A stretch of 64,000 nucleotides of DNA from Crocinitomicaceae bacterium (GCA_029251865.1 JAQXCN010000031.1:27395-91394), one strand, 5' to 3'. Counted from the first letter of the stretch, positions 34,607-44,805 are shown. Translations and numbers: made by a program. The notes: a model not told the origin generated them from the sequence alone.

Positions 34607-37542
34607 AGACCAACTTTTTTAAACGACATGTACATTGAATCGATGTCGAAAACCTTGCTTCCTATGTTCAATTTCCCTAGGTGTTTAATTTGAGAACCTT
34701 TCTCAATTAAATAGGCATTTTTCACATCTATAAGCTGGGCGGATTCCACATCTATTTGAGCAGGTCCAAACTCTGCCTTTTTCCGATACGCTGCGAATGC
34801 AAAATCACATCCTTCAATTTTTGTGTTATGAATATGCACCACCGATTTGTCTTTGGAAGCAATACCAATTGAGGCCTTTTGAATAATACAATTACTCACT
34901 TTCAGATCAGAGTTTTCGCCTCCAGAAATACCTTTATCGCCGGAACCTATGATTTCGCAGCGGTCAATAAGAATCGTACTTCCTGAAAAATCAACACAAT
35001 CATTACCCGTAGCTTTAAATATTGAATTCTTTAAAGTTCCTGAGCAGAAATCTGCATCAAAACCGTCAGAATAAGTTCCATCGATAAGAAGACCATCTAG
35101 ATTAAAATCACAACGAATAAGATTCAACGCATCTTCACTTCTAGCATTTAAAAATGAGCAATTGAACAGCTTAACAATTCCCTCATATATTGTCAAGCCT
35201 CCAGTAAGTATCCAACTCTCAGCGTTCGCAGCTGTGAGGTTCGTACAAATCACATTATTCATTACAACCTCCTCTCCTTCTGGAAAAAAGACAACACCGC
35301 CTCCCGAGAGGCCACTGCCATTAATCTTTATTGGGTTTTGTTTTGAGCCAAGCAGCTCTGATTTACCAAAAGAAACTAAACGCGCACCATCACTAAGGTT
35401 AATACGCACCCCTTCCTCAACAACCAAGTTTTGATCTCTCGGAATATAAAACGTTTTCTTGAAATTATACGTTCTATTAGCTTTAAACCTTATCTCATCT
35501 AGAGATCCCGAAACAAATTTACTTTTATTAAAATCTAAGATTGACTTATACTTTACTGGAGGAAAAGGACTTACTTTAACTGACAAGAGAGAATCCCCAG
35601 CAACTTTTGTTTTGTAATATATTTTCCTAGGCTTAAAAGTGAAGGCATAAGACTTTTTAGTCGCAACATCTCTGTAAGCCCCTAAAACTATTTTCTGTGT
35701 AAATGGAAGTATCAGGTTTTTATTAAACTTTGTAGAATAGCCAACAATTTCAATTGGAGAAAGTAAGTAATTTTCAAACTGAAAAACACCTTTAATGGAA
35801 TCTGAATCTATCGTATACACCTTTAATGCAACTTCATCAAAAATTACATTTTGAGGGGTGTCTTTGTACAATTCTTTTTTCTTAATATTTCTAACATTTT
35901 TAGCTAAGCCCTCATATTTTAAAACCTTTTCGCGTACGTTAAACTGATTTAGCAGAAAATAGTCTTTGTTTAACTTGTATTGCGGATATTCATGCTTTAG
36001 AAGAGATTCATATTTTTGAATTTCAGCATCCAAGGCTAAAAAAGATTTCTTGAGGTAATTCTTATCCGAAAACACCTTTAGGTACTTAACATATAATTTG
36101 TTAAATCCTTGATTTAAAAAGAGTGCATCAAAACTTGTAAAATCTTTCTCGTCTCGCCATCTCGATGCCATGCCTATGAGCTCATAGTGGATGGATAGTT
36201 TTCCAGAAAAACAATCATAAGCCACAGGTTCGAGTATACCATTTACAGGATTTAAATAATTCCTTTGATTGTGCCATATTAACCCATGGGTAGCATTCAT
36301 AACATCACACAAAGCAATAAAACGCGCCATTTTATCAATATCCATGTACTCTTGAAAGGTCGTATCTAAATCTCTGAATCTAGACATATGACTTTGAGCT
36401 AAAATGAATTGATTCAGAAGTACAGGGTTTTTTCTTGTTTTCTTTTTGCTAAAAGGTAGAATTTCAGCAGACTCTAAATAAGGATATTTCTTAAATCCTT
36501 GCTGGTGTTTTTGTTGATCATAATATCCCTGCCAAACCCCGCTCTCATCGAACTTAACAATAGGTCCTTCTCGACGTTTCCTATATTCTAATAGTCTTTT
36601 ATCGAAGTGCTCCTCTAAAGCATAAACACCTCGATTTACACCATTTATATAAACTACCCTAAACTCATAACGCGTAGTTAATATATCTTCTTTTTCAAAA
36701 AGCCTATGGCCAAACCATTCCATCATAAATGACCTGGTATGGGGGTCTTGGATGGAGAATTTCTTCATGCCCTGATAGGCATTACTTCCTTTAAATTTTA
36801 TCCGATAGGACCACTTCTCTCCATCGAGATGATCCACCCAATCTCCCTTAAACCTTAAAGAAACGGGGAATTTCTCACCCTTCATAGTGACAAAAGCTTT
36901 AAAATAGGTTTTGAGGTCTGAAGTGATTACTTCTTGTGCTAATGCTTTCTCACGAAAATCAGAAAGGCTATCAAAAGCGCTTTGAGGAATTTCAATACGC
37001 AAGATATCTTCTTCATTCGTGATTTGAGGCTTTTTATTTCCCCGGTAACAGTCAATAACTAAATCATCAAAATATTCATTTTTATCACTAGGGTTCCAAA
37101 GGTATACCGTAACAAAATCATAATCTTTTTTTGCCACAAAAGTACATTTGACCTGTTCCCAAGGCACTTTTTCCTCCAATGCTATTTGATTACTTTCATA
37201 TTGCTCCTCTCCAGAAGCAGATATAACAAGATGACCATTTGATAGACCTTTTTTACGATAAACAGAAGCATAAATGACATCTCCCATTTTTATGGAATCT
37301 AATCGGAGTGAAGGACCAAATTGTTTTTCTTTGTTGAGCTTAAACGCATAATCCCCCGACCTACTGAAATCCGATGTGCGACAATTTGCATTTGAGAGAC
37401 TAATTTCATTCTCGAGAAAGGCATCACCTGATATATGCTCTCCTCCACAAGAGACATGAAAATGTTTTTCAAACTTATGCGACTGCTCTGAACAAGAACA
37501 AATCACTAAAAGCAACGAGACAACAATAAAAATCAATTTCAT
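34603..37542 (-). CDS. CotH-kinase-family lipoprotein fused to a right-handed beta-helix domain
   Basis: A 979-residue protein from the ATG at 37542 (a TTG four codons upstream is in frame). The lipoprotein signal ends VICSC. Residues about 25-150 look like a carbohydrate-binding-type beta sandwich. Residues about 165-520 match the CotH family: SLRFKGDWVDHL, YRIKFKG, FVVYINGVNRGVYALEEHFDK (in pieces) and VAYDCFSGK, where the kinase-type Asp would be expected. The last 250 residues carry parallel beta-helix repeats (NVICTNL, NCSFLNARSEDAL, NSIFKATGNDCVDF, RCEIIGSGDKGISG, NCIIQKASIGIASKD). Surface glycan or protein modification is a guess. It acts outside the cytoplasm. Confidence 0.8.
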   Translation of the reverse strand: MKLIFIVVSLLLVICSCSEQSHKFEKHFHVSCGGEHISGDAFLENEISLSNANCRTSDFSRSGDYAFKLNKEKQFGPSLRLDSIKMGDVIYASVYRKKGLSNGHLVISASGEEQYESNQIALEEKVPWEQVKCTFVAKKDYDFVTVYLWNPSDKNEYFDDLVIDCYRGNKKPQITNEEDILRIEIPQSAFDSLSDFREKALAQEVITSDLKTYFKAFVTMKGEKFPVSLRFKGDWVDHLDGEKWSYRIKFKGSNAYQGMKKFSIQDPHTRSFMMEWFGHRLFEKEDILTTRYEFRVVYINGVNRGVYALEEHFDKRLLEYRKRREGPIVKFDESGVWQGYYDQQKHQQGFKKYPYLESAEILPFSKKKTRKNPVLLNQFILAQSHMSRFRDLDTTFQEYMDIDKMARFIALCDVMNATHGLIWHNQRNYLNPVNGILEPVAYDCFSGKLSIHYELIGMASRWRDEKDFTSFDALFLNQGFNKLYVKYLKVFSDKNYLKKSFLALDAEIQKYESLLKHEYPQYKLNKDYFLLNQFNVREKVLKYEGLAKNVRNIKKKELYKDTPQNVIFDEVALKVYTIDSDSIKGVFQFENYLLSPIEIVGYSTKFNKNLILPFTQKIVLGAYRDVATKKSYAFTFKPRKIYYKTKVAGDSLLSVKVSPFPPVKYKSILDFNKSKFVSGSLDEIRFKANRTYNFKKTFYIPRDQNLVVEEGVRINLSDGARLVSFGKSELLGSKQNPIKINGSGLSGGGVVFFPEGEEVVMNNVICTNLTAANAESWILTGGLTIYEGIVKLFNCSFLNARSEDALNLIRCDFNLDGLLIDGTYSDGFDADFCSGTLKNSIFKATGNDCVDFSGSTILIDRCEIIGSGDKGISGGENSDLKVSNCIIQKASIGIASKDKSVVHIHNTKIEGCDFAFAAYRKKAEFGPAQIDVESAQLIDVKNAYLIEKGSQIKHLGKLNIGSKVFDIDSMYMSFKKVGL

Positions 37543-37675
37543 AGACCTCAACAATAAGGCGCAAATTTAAAAAATTTACTTTGCCTCAAAGCGAATAAGG
37601 TTCTATTAAACTGAAATGCGTAAGAGTAGGCACCTAAATGTTCCTAATTCCTATATTTAGAGCTAAACGAATAAC

Positions 37676-38395
37676 ATGAAAGATAAAATTGATCAAATCG
37701 TAGAAACAAGAGAGACGAAGTTTGGATTGTACTTCGACTACTTCATTCAAGTATTGATTCTCTTATCCATCGCATCCTTTAGCGTTGAGACCATACCAGA
37801 CTTAGATTCTAAAACTATTTATTTTTTGGAGAAATTCGAGCTTGTATGTATTGTTGTTTTTACTTTAGAATACCTTATTCGATTCTACATAGCGAAAAGT
37901 AAAACAGGCTTTGCTTTTAGCTTTTACGGCCTCATTGATCTTTTGGCAATACTTCCCTTTTACTTGGCTCTTGGTTTTGATTTAAGATCTGCTCGAATTT
38001 TAAGGTTTCTTCGCTTATTTAGAATCATAAAACTTATTCGGTATAACAAAGCCATTCGTCGATTTCAAAATGCCTTTATAATGATTAAACAAGAACTAAT
38101 TATGTTCAGTGTGGTCTCATTGATTCTATTCTATTTGTCAGCCGTAGGAATTTATTATTTTGAGAATAGCGTTCAGCCAGAAGCATTTTCCTCCATTTTC
38201 TCCAGCCTTTGGTGGTCAGTCGTGACACTGACCACAGTAGGATACGGAGATGTAATTCCAATAACCATTGGAGGAAGAATTTTTACATTTATTATTCTCA
38301 TGATTGGGTTGGGAATTATCGCCATCCCATCGGGGATGATTTCATCTGCACTTACTGAGGCACGGGCCATGGAAAAAGAAGAAGAAAATCAATAA
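37676..38395 (+). CDS. Voltage-gated-type potassium channel (ion transporter)
   Basis: A 239-residue membrane protein with six transmembrane helices. S4 carries regularly spaced arginines (RSARILRFLRLFRIIKLIR), and the pore has the K+ selectivity filter TTVGYGD (186-192), followed by S6 with the Gly hinge (MIGLGIIAIPSG). It is a full six-helix Kv-like channel rather than a two-helix type. No RCK/TrkA-N or cyclic-nucleotide domain follows, only a short charged tail (EARAMEKEEENQ). It probably sets membrane potential or K+ flux. Confidence 0.92.
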   Translation: MKDKIDQIVETRETKFGLYFDYFIQVLILLSIASFSVETIPDLDSKTIYFLEKFELVCIVVFTLEYLIRFYIAKSKTGFAFSFYGLIDLLAILPFYLALGFDLRSARILRFLRLFRIIKLIRYNKAIRRFQNAFIMIKQELIMFSVVSLILFYLSAVGIYYFENSVQPEAFSSIFSSLWWSVVTLTTVGYGDVIPITIGGRIFTFIILMIGLGIIAIPSGMISSALTEARAMEKEEENQ

Positions 38396-38426
38396 GAAGT
38401 ATCTCAAAAAATTATTAGATAATAAA

Positions 38427-38999
38427 ATGTATTTCAAAACTTACAAGGATTACAAAAAAAGCCAATGGTCGGGTGGATCAACTACGGAATTATACATCAG
38501 TCCTGATAATGGCAATTACTCTACCCTTGATTTTAAACTTAGAATTAGCCTCGCTAAAGTAAAAGTTCCAAAGACCACATTCACCCCATTGAAGGGTGTT
38601 TCAAGAAAGCTGATGGTATTGCAAGGTGAAATCATTTTAAAACATGAACACCATCATTCTCAGCAGCTCAGAAAGTTTGATGTTGACTCATTTGAAGGCA
38701 GCTGGGACACCACCTCGATTGGACACAGTACAAATTTCAATATCATGAGTCTAGGAGCTTTAAAAAACTTACTTATTGGAGAAAAAATGAGACCACAAAG
38801 CAATTCACATATTGATTTTGACAAAAAATGGAACAATTTATTTATCTATGTCTTTAGCGGTAATTTAGAAGTTGAAATCAAACAAAAAACAATAATGATC
38901 GAAAGCGGCTCCTTAATCGAGATCTTCAGAACAGAACAAATCTCGTTCAATACACATTCAAAACGAGGCTGTGAAATTGCAATTGTCAAAACCGCTTGA
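38427..38999 (+). CDS. HutD/Ves family cupin-like protein
   Basis: A 190-residue soluble protein of the bicupin HutD family: QWSGGSTTELYISP (13-26), the FRISLAKV-like strand, LKGVSRKLMVLQGE (first cupin) and FEGSWDTTSIG, with a second cupin (LFIYVFSGNLEVEIKQ) after it. HutD is linked to histidine degradation in proteobacteria, but its function is poorly defined and no hut genes lie nearby here. It follows the K+ channel by 31 bases in the same direction. Confidence 0.8.
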   Translation: MYFKTYKDYKKSQWSGGSTTELYISPDNGNYSTLDFKLRISLAKVKVPKTTFTPLKGVSRKLMVLQGEIILKHEHHHSQQLRKFDVDSFEGSWDTTSIGHSTNFNIMSLGALKNLLIGEKMRPQSNSHIDFDKKWNNLFIYVFSGNLEVEIKQKTIMIESGSLIEIFRTEQISFNTHSKRGCEIAIVKTA

Positions 39000-39083
39000 C
39001 TTAAAGATTATATTTTTAACCTAAATAGATTTGAATACGAATAGAAAGCATAACTAAAACATAAATCACTTACTTTTCCATTC

Positions 39084-39929
39084 ATGCATAAAAACAATCC
39101 TTTCCTAAAAGATTATGACTTTACTAAACTAGTCCAATGTCACCCGCAACTCAAAAGTTATATTTTCACTAACACACACAAGAAAGTCACCGTAAAATTC
39201 TCTGATCCGAAGGCTGTAAAAGCATTAAACACTGCTCTTTTAAAATATGAATATAAAATTAGTTGGGATATCCCTGATCAAAATCTTTGCCCTCCAATTC
39301 CAGGAAGACTTGATTATATTTTACATATAGCAGACCTTCTAAAAAAAGAGAACGTCCACCTACTGGACATTGGTACCGGGGCCAGCTTGATTTATCCAAT
39401 CTTAGCGACTTGTCATTTTAAATGGAAATGTACAGCAAGTGAAATCGAAAATGAATCTTTAGTTTACGCGCAAAAATTAATTAATACGAATACTGCATTG
39501 CGCGATATAAAGTTGCGGCAACAAAAAAACAGAAACCACATTTTACAAAATATCATTCAAGAAAAAGACAATTTCGATGTTCTGATATGCAATCCCCCAT
39601 TTTTTAAAAACAAAAAAGAAGCAGATCGGCAAAGTCAAAGAAAAGTCAAAAACTTAAACCTGCAAAGTAAAGAAAAGAATTTCGGCGGCAGATCTAATGA
39701 ATTATGGTGTCCAGGAGGCGAGAAGAAATTTATAGAAACACTTGTCAAGGAGAGTTTAGGATTTAAAGATCAGATACATTGGTTTTCTTCTCTGATATCA
39801 AACGATACAAACCTTAGATCGATTTGTAAAACAATAAAAAAAACGAAACCGACCGGTTTTAAAATTATTCCTATGAAACAAGGAAATAAAAACAGCCGTA
39901 TTATTGCCTGGAGCTATTTAAAAAAATAA
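39084..39929 (+). CDS. rlmF: 23S rRNA (adenine-1618-N6)-methyltransferase
   Basis: A 281-residue enzyme methylating A1618 of 23S rRNA. It opens with the family block NPFLKDYDFTKL, then WDIPDQNLCPPIPGRLDYI (about 60-78) and SAM motif I LLDIGTGASLIYP (about 93-105). The catalytic DVLICNPPFF (NPPF), typical of N6-adenine methyltransferases, is at about 169-178, and GGRSNELWCPGGE follows. The length is close to that of other members. It ends 2 bases before the convergent DUF3078 gene. Confidence 0.93.
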   Translation: MHKNNPFLKDYDFTKLVQCHPQLKSYIFTNTHKKVTVKFSDPKAVKALNTALLKYEYKISWDIPDQNLCPPIPGRLDYILHIADLLKKENVHLLDIGTGASLIYPILATCHFKWKCTASEIENESLVYAQKLINTNTALRDIKLRQQKNRNHILQNIIQEKDNFDVLICNPPFFKNKKEADRQSQRKVKNLNLQSKEKNFGGRSNELWCPGGEKKFIETLVKESLGFKDQIHWFSSLISNDTNLRSICKTIKKTKPTGFKIIPMKQGNKNSRIIAWSYLKK

Positions 39930-39931
39930 AA

Positions 39932-40864
39932 CTAGTTCTCGAGTTTATAAGAAATCCCAATGCCAAGTACAGATTTGAACTGGGTTCGTGGGCCAACGTT
40001 TCCGTTTTTATCACGAATTTGAATGTCATCATCATAAACCAAATTCCATTGTGCTGTTGCTGAGAACAATGAATTTACGCGAAAGACAAAAACCACCTCA
40101 GCATTCACATCAATATTCTGAGGATTATTTAGATAATTACTAAAAAGCTCAAGTTTTGACTTCATTTCAATGTTTTTCATGAGCTCAACATTCCATTTCA
40201 ACTTCACGAATGCTCCAAATTCATGTCGGATTCGTTCTCCATTCTCCACACCAAAGGCGCCAATCTGGGATAAAGAATCATCTAAAACGAAAGTTGTTTT
40301 AGCTGCGAAAGGAGAACCAAAAATAGAAAAATTAGCATCTTTTATATAGTCAGAACCTAAGGCTAAACTTAGGTAACCTGGAGCCATGAATTTTGAAACT
40401 GCAATCGAATCGTTAGGATAAGTAAAACCATCTGCAAACTGAGTTTTAAATCCTGCATTAAGACTGATTAGGTGTTTTTTCGAAATACGAATACCAAGTT
40501 TTGACGAAAGATCAATTTTATCATCGGTTTTTTGTAAAGTCAGCAATTCAGACTCGTCCAAGTATTTGATACCCCCAAATGCAAGAGATAAATCATTAGA
40601 CCAGTTCCATCTATCTTTGTTATAATTGGCACTGGCACTTATTGTCGCATTCAACGAAATATTGTTCCTACCCCCTGAATTCCAATTCACAAAGGAGCTC
40701 TGTGTTCCATTTAAGGAGTGTAATGATTTTAACTTCCAGTTCTTTACAGATAATGAATCTACTACAGCGGAATCTAAATTGACTGTATCTAGCTGTTTTG
40801 CAGACATATAAAAAATGTTAAACACAAATAGGATTGCAGTAAATGATATAGTTTTACGGAACAT
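39932..40864 (-). CDS. DUF3078 outer-membrane-type beta-barrel protein
   Basis: A 310-residue protein with a signal peptide (MFRKTISFTAILFVFNIFYMS). Most of the rest is alternating beta strands with aromatic girdles and the segment FVNWNSGGRNNISLNA (about 58-73) and DRWNWSNDLSLAFG, as in the DUF3078 family of Bacteroidota. The C-terminus (GIGISYKLEN) is an outer-membrane barrel-type end. The function is unknown. A -7 element lies 16 bases upstream. Confidence 0.85.
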   Translation of the reverse strand: MFRKTISFTAILFVFNIFYMSAKQLDTVNLDSAVVDSLSVKNWKLKSLHSLNGTQSSFVNWNSGGRNNISLNATISASANYNKDRWNWSNDLSLAFGGIKYLDESELLTLQKTDDKIDLSSKLGIRISKKHLISLNAGFKTQFADGFTYPNDSIAVSKFMAPGYLSLALGSDYIKDANFSIFGSPFAAKTTFVLDDSLSQIGAFGVENGERIRHEFGAFVKLKWNVELMKNIEMKSKLELFSNYLNNPQNIDVNAEVVFVFRVNSLFSATAQWNLVYDDDIQIRDKNGNVGPRTQFKSVLGIGISYKLEN

Positions 40865-40880
40865 ATATTAAATTTTGACA

Positions 40881-40888
40881 CAAAAATA
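40881..40888 (-). promoter_or_regulatory. Candidate -7 element (TATTTTTG) for the DUF3078 gene
   Basis: A perfect TAnnTTTG match on the reverse strand in the 31-base gap between divergent genes. A divergent partner element for the DUF3089 gene was not found. Confidence 0.4.
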
Positions 40889-40895
40889 ATTCCTT

Positions 40896-41861
40896 GTGAT
40901 ACGCGGCCTACTCCTTTTCTTGTTTATTATTCAACAATTTGAATTTAAAGCGCAGGTAATCGCCAACTATTCGGATACTTCACATTGGGTTTTGCATCCA
41001 GATATGGAAAACAACTTATTCGAAAATTACATTCAAGATTCGGCGGACATAAAGTATGCTGACGTCTTTTATATATATCCGACGGTTTTTACAGATAAAA
41101 AAAATAAAAACTGGAATATTTCAATTGATGACGCAGAGCAACGGGGAAAAGTCAAGCGCGTTACTAAGTTTCAAGGTTCAGCATGGGCAGAAGCCGGCCG
41201 GATGTTTGTACCCTACTATACCCAAGCAAATCTCCGAAGCTACTTCGCGCTTGAATCTGGAGGAAGAAAAGCGTTACTTAAAGCCTACGAAGATGTTAAA
41301 AAAGCTTTCGTTTATTATTTGGAACATCACAACAACGGAAGACCTATAATAATCGCTGGACATAGTCAAGGCTCAACACATGGCATGCTACTTTTAAAAG
41401 ATTTTTTTGATGAAAAAGAATTGCAAAATCAATTGATTTGCGCCTACCTTCCGGGTATTGGTTTGGAAACGGACGAATTTAATTCAATTCGACTGAGTAT
41501 CGATCCAGAAGGGACTGGTGGATTTGTAACTTGGAATACATTCAAAAAAAAATATAAAACAAAAAAATATAAAACCTGGTATCAAGGCAAAGCCGCTGTC
41601 AATCCTGTTACTTGGAATACTGAAAAATTTGCTGGTCGTTCTTTACATAAAGGCTTTCTCTTTTGGGACGATAAAATTTATGAAAATTCGTTTAAAACAA
41701 ACCTTGTCGATGGTGCCGTATGGATCAGCCTTCCTCATGTTCCTTTTCGTTCTATCGCCTTGACTTTTGATGATTATCATATCGGAGATGTAAATCTGTT
41801 CTGGAAGGACATTCAAGTCAATGCTAAAATGCGCATTAACGCGTTTAAAAAAAAGAATTAA
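40896..41861 (+). CDS. DUF3089 exported alpha/beta-hydrolase-like protein
   Basis: A 321-residue protein beginning at a GTG, the only start that leaves an intact signal peptide (MIRGLLLFLFIIQQFEFKAQ). It matches DUF3089: ADVFYIYPTV (55-64), FVPYYTQAN, KAYEDVKKAFVYYL and the nucleophile elbow AGHSQGS (154-160) with Ser157, of lipase or esterase type. The rest of the triad is probably in SLPHVP, but I cannot fix it. The protein is periplasmic or secreted and its substrate is unknown. It is divergent from the DUF3078 gene. Confidence 0.87.
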   Translation: MIRGLLLFLFIIQQFEFKAQVIANYSDTSHWVLHPDMENNLFENYIQDSADIKYADVFYIYPTVFTDKKNKNWNISIDDAEQRGKVKRVTKFQGSAWAEAGRMFVPYYTQANLRSYFALESGGRKALLKAYEDVKKAFVYYLEHHNNGRPIIIAGHSQGSTHGMLLLKDFFDEKELQNQLICAYLPGIGLETDEFNSIRLSIDPEGTGGFVTWNTFKKKYKTKKYKTWYQGKAAVNPVTWNTEKFAGRSLHKGFLFWDDKIYENSFKTNLVDGAVWISLPHVPFRSIALTFDDYHIGDVNLFWKDIQVNAKMRINAFKKKN

Positions 41862-41898
41862 GAAATTCTGTTAAGCCGTAAACTCTTTTAAAAACCAA

Positions 41899-41928
41899 TT
41901 GTTGTTTTGGTGAGTTAAAGTATATTTG
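41899..41928 (+). promoter_or_regulatory. Promoter of gcvP (TTG-N19-TATATTTG)
   Basis: TTG at 41899-41901 and, after 19 bases, a perfect TATATTTG at 41921-41928 followed by CA. The ATG at 41953 is 24 bases further. It also shows that an in-frame TTG at 41926 is part of the promoter, not the gcvP start. Confidence 0.7.
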
Positions 41929-41952
41929 CAAAAAGTTTTAAAACGTCCTTGT

Positions 41953-44805
41953 ATGAGTCCATTTTCAAGCCGTCACATAGGCCCAAATCCCTCCGAAAAA
42001 GAACAAATGATGAACACTATAGGTGTTACGTCTATTGATGAACTGATTCACCAAACTGTTCCTGAGCAGATTCGTATGGAAAAATCTTTGCGTATTTCTG
42101 ATGCCATGAGCGAACATGATTTTTTGGCTCACATGTCAGACTTAGCTGGAAAGAATAAAGTATACAAATCCTTCATTGGGCTTGGCTATCACGAAACCAT
42201 CACACCCTCAGTGATTTTAAGAAATGTTCTTGAAAATCCAGGTTGGTACACTGCATATACGCCATATCAAGCCGAAATCTCACAAGGCAGATTAGAGGCT
42301 TTAATGAATTTCCAAACGATGATTTTGGATCTAACGGGTATGGAAATTGCGAATGCATCTCTTCTCGATGAGGCGACTGCCGCAGCAGAAGCAATGCTTA
42401 TGTTCTACAATAGCAGGTCACGCGGTGATGTTAAAGAAGGAAAATTAAAATTCCTAGTGGATGAAAATGCCCTTCCTCAAACCATAGATGTTGTCAAAGG
42501 AAGAGCAAGAAACCTAGGTATAGAATTGGTGATTTCAGACATTGAAAGTGCAGATGTAGATAATGCTTTTTTTGGCGCATTAATCCAATATCCCGATGCA
42601 AATGGACATATTTGTGATTTAGAAACAAGGATTGAAAAACTTAAAAGCAAGAATATTAACGTTGCTGTAGCCGCAGATATTCTTAGTCTTGCACTTCTTA
42701 AAGCACCAGGTAAATTAGGAGCTGATGTTGTTCTTGGAACTTCTCAAAGATTTGGCGTCCCTATGGGTTATGGTGGACCACATGCCGCTTTTTTTGCAAC
42801 AAGAGAATCATTCAAAAGAAATATACCTGGTCGAATTATTGGAATTTCAAAAGATGCAGATAACAATACTGCATTAAGAATGGCACTCCAGACGCGAGAA
42901 CAACATATCAAGCGTGGAAAGGCGACTTCAAACATTTGTACAGCACAGGCACTTCTTGCTGTGATGGCAAGTATGTACGCTGTATATCATGGCCCTCGTG
43001 GGATAAAAAATATCGCAAATCATGTCCATAATTTGGCAGGTAGACTAGGTGCAGGATTAAAAAATATGAATCTCAAAATCGGGTCCGAAGCATTTTTCGA
43101 TACCATTTGGATAAAAGACATTGATTGTAATAAATTAAAAAGTATTGCTGAAAAGCATGAACTTAATTTCTATTACAAAAATCAAAATGAGGTAACCATT
43201 AGTTTTGCTGAATCTCATACCAATCAAGATGTGCATCTGATTTTAAATTTATTTTCAGAGCTAACGGGTAACAAAACAGAAGAATCGAATGAAGCGATAA
43301 ACCTCAGTGATAACTTCAAACGAAAAACCCCCATTCTTTCACAACCTATTTTTAATAGTTATCATTCAGAGTCTAAAATGATGCGCTATTTGAAAAAATT
43401 AGAAAATAAAGACCTTTCATTGGTGCATAGTATGATTCCGTTGGGTTCTTGTACAATGAAATTAAATGCAGCAAGCGAACTCATGCCAATTACAAATCCT
43501 GCGTTCAGTAATCTTCATCCTTTTGCACCGATTTATCAAGTCAAAGGTTATCACGACATGTTTGAAGAGCTTAGCGATGCACTATGTGAATGCACAGGTT
43601 TTGCAGGAATGTCATTACAACCCAACTCTGGAGCTCAAGGCGAGTATGCTGGATTGATGGTCATTCGTGCCTATCATGAATCTAGAGGCGATCTTCAAAG
43701 AAAGATAATGATCATACCTTCGTCTGCACATGGTACAAATCCTGCATCAGCAGTTATGGCCGGTTTTAAGGTAGTGGTGACAAGCTGCGACGAGAATGGT
43801 AACATCAACGTTGACGAGCTCAAAAAAGTAGCCGAGGAAAATAAAGATACTCTAGGAGGACTTATGGTTACTTACCCTTCTACACATGGCGTTTTTGAGG
43901 AGGCTATTAAAGAAATTACAGGAATCATACATGAAAATGGAGGTCAAGTATATATGGACGGTGCGAATATGAATGCACAAGTAGGAATAACGAATCCTGG
44001 AAATATTGGTGCTGACGTTTGTCATCTGAACCTCCATAAAACCTTTGCAATTCCTCATGGTGGAGGCGGTCCTGGAATGGGGCCTATTGGTGTGGCTGCT
44101 CACTTAAAGCCTTTCTTACCGGGAAGTACGTTAATCCAATCTGGAGGTACTCAGGCTATAAATGCAATATCGGCAACACCTTATGGCAGTGCATTAATCT
44201 TGTTGATTTCATATGCCTACATTAAAATGTTAGGTGCTAAAGGCTTAACGGAATCGACAGAAATAGCGATTCTGAATGCCAATTATATCGCCAAAAAACT
44301 AGAGGACCATTACCCCATATTGTACAAAGGAAAAAATGGAACAGTAGCACATGAAATGATCCTTGACTGCAGAGCATTTAAGAAAACTGCTGACATCGAA
44401 GTGGCTGATATTGCCAAAAGGTTAATAGATTTTGGATTCCATGCACCAACAGTATCATTTCCTGTAGCGGGGACATTAATGATTGAACCAACTGAATCCG
44501 AAGACCTTGATGAACTCGATCGCTTTATAAATGCGATGGTTAAAATTCGAGAGGAAATTAAAGACATCGAATCTGGACATGCAGATAAGGAAAACAATCT
44601 GTTGAAAAACGCGCCTCATACGGCGAATTGTATTATCAATAAAAACTGGGATTTCCCATACTCCCCCCAAGAGGCTGCATACCCTTTACCCTATTTAATT
44701 GAAAATAAATATTGGGTTCCTGTGCGCCGTGTTGATAACGCTTTTGGAGATCGTAATCTTATATGTGCTTGTCCAAGCGTTGAAAGTTACGTACATTTAG
44801 ATTAG
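41953..44805 (+). CDS. gcvP: Glycine dehydrogenase (decarboxylating), P protein
   Basis: A full-length single-chain P protein of 950 residues from the ATG at 41953 (MSPFSSRHIGPN). It decarboxylates glycine and passes the aminomethyl group to lipoyl-H protein. The N-terminal half carries FIGLGYHETITPSVI and TPYQAEISQGRLE. The C-terminal half carries GSCTMKLNA, NSGAQGEYAGLM and the PLP site HLNLHKTFAIPHGGGGPGMG in pieces, with Lys696 as the Schiff-base lysine. Other gcv genes are not in the window. The bshB1 ATG follows the stop with no gap, so the two are likely co-transcribed. Confidence 0.96.
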   Translation: MSPFSSRHIGPNPSEKEQMMNTIGVTSIDELIHQTVPEQIRMEKSLRISDAMSEHDFLAHMSDLAGKNKVYKSFIGLGYHETITPSVILRNVLENPGWYTAYTPYQAEISQGRLEALMNFQTMILDLTGMEIANASLLDEATAAAEAMLMFYNSRSRGDVKEGKLKFLVDENALPQTIDVVKGRARNLGIELVISDIESADVDNAFFGALIQYPDANGHICDLETRIEKLKSKNINVAVAADILSLALLKAPGKLGADVVLGTSQRFGVPMGYGGPHAAFFATRESFKRNIPGRIIGISKDADNNTALRMALQTREQHIKRGKATSNICTAQALLAVMASMYAVYHGPRGIKNIANHVHNLAGRLGAGLKNMNLKIGSEAFFDTIWIKDIDCNKLKSIAEKHELNFYYKNQNEVTISFAESHTNQDVHLILNLFSELTGNKTEESNEAINLSDNFKRKTPILSQPIFNSYHSESKMMRYLKKLENKDLSLVHSMIPLGSCTMKLNAASELMPITNPAFSNLHPFAPIYQVKGYHDMFEELSDALCECTGFAGMSLQPNSGAQGEYAGLMVIRAYHESRGDLQRKIMIIPSSAHGTNPASAVMAGFKVVVTSCDENGNINVDELKKVAEENKDTLGGLMVTYPSTHGVFEEAIKEITGIIHENGGQVYMDGANMNAQVGITNPGNIGADVCHLNLHKTFAIPHGGGGPGMGPIGVAAHLKPFLPGSTLIQSGGTQAINAISATPYGSALILLISYAYIKMLGAKGLTESTEIAILNANYIAKKLEDHYPILYKGKNGTVAHEMILDCRAFKKTADIEVADIAKRLIDFGFHAPTVSFPVAGTLMIEPTESEDLDELDRFINAMVKIREEIKDIESGHADKENNLLKNAPHTANCIINKNWDFPYSPQEAAYPLPYLIENKYWVPVRRVDNAFGDRNLICACPSVESYVHLD

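Noticed and set aside
41926..41952. Upstream TTG start for gcvP
   Set aside because: The TTG is inside a perfect -7 promoter element (TATATTTG), and the ATG at 41953 matches the family N-terminus.
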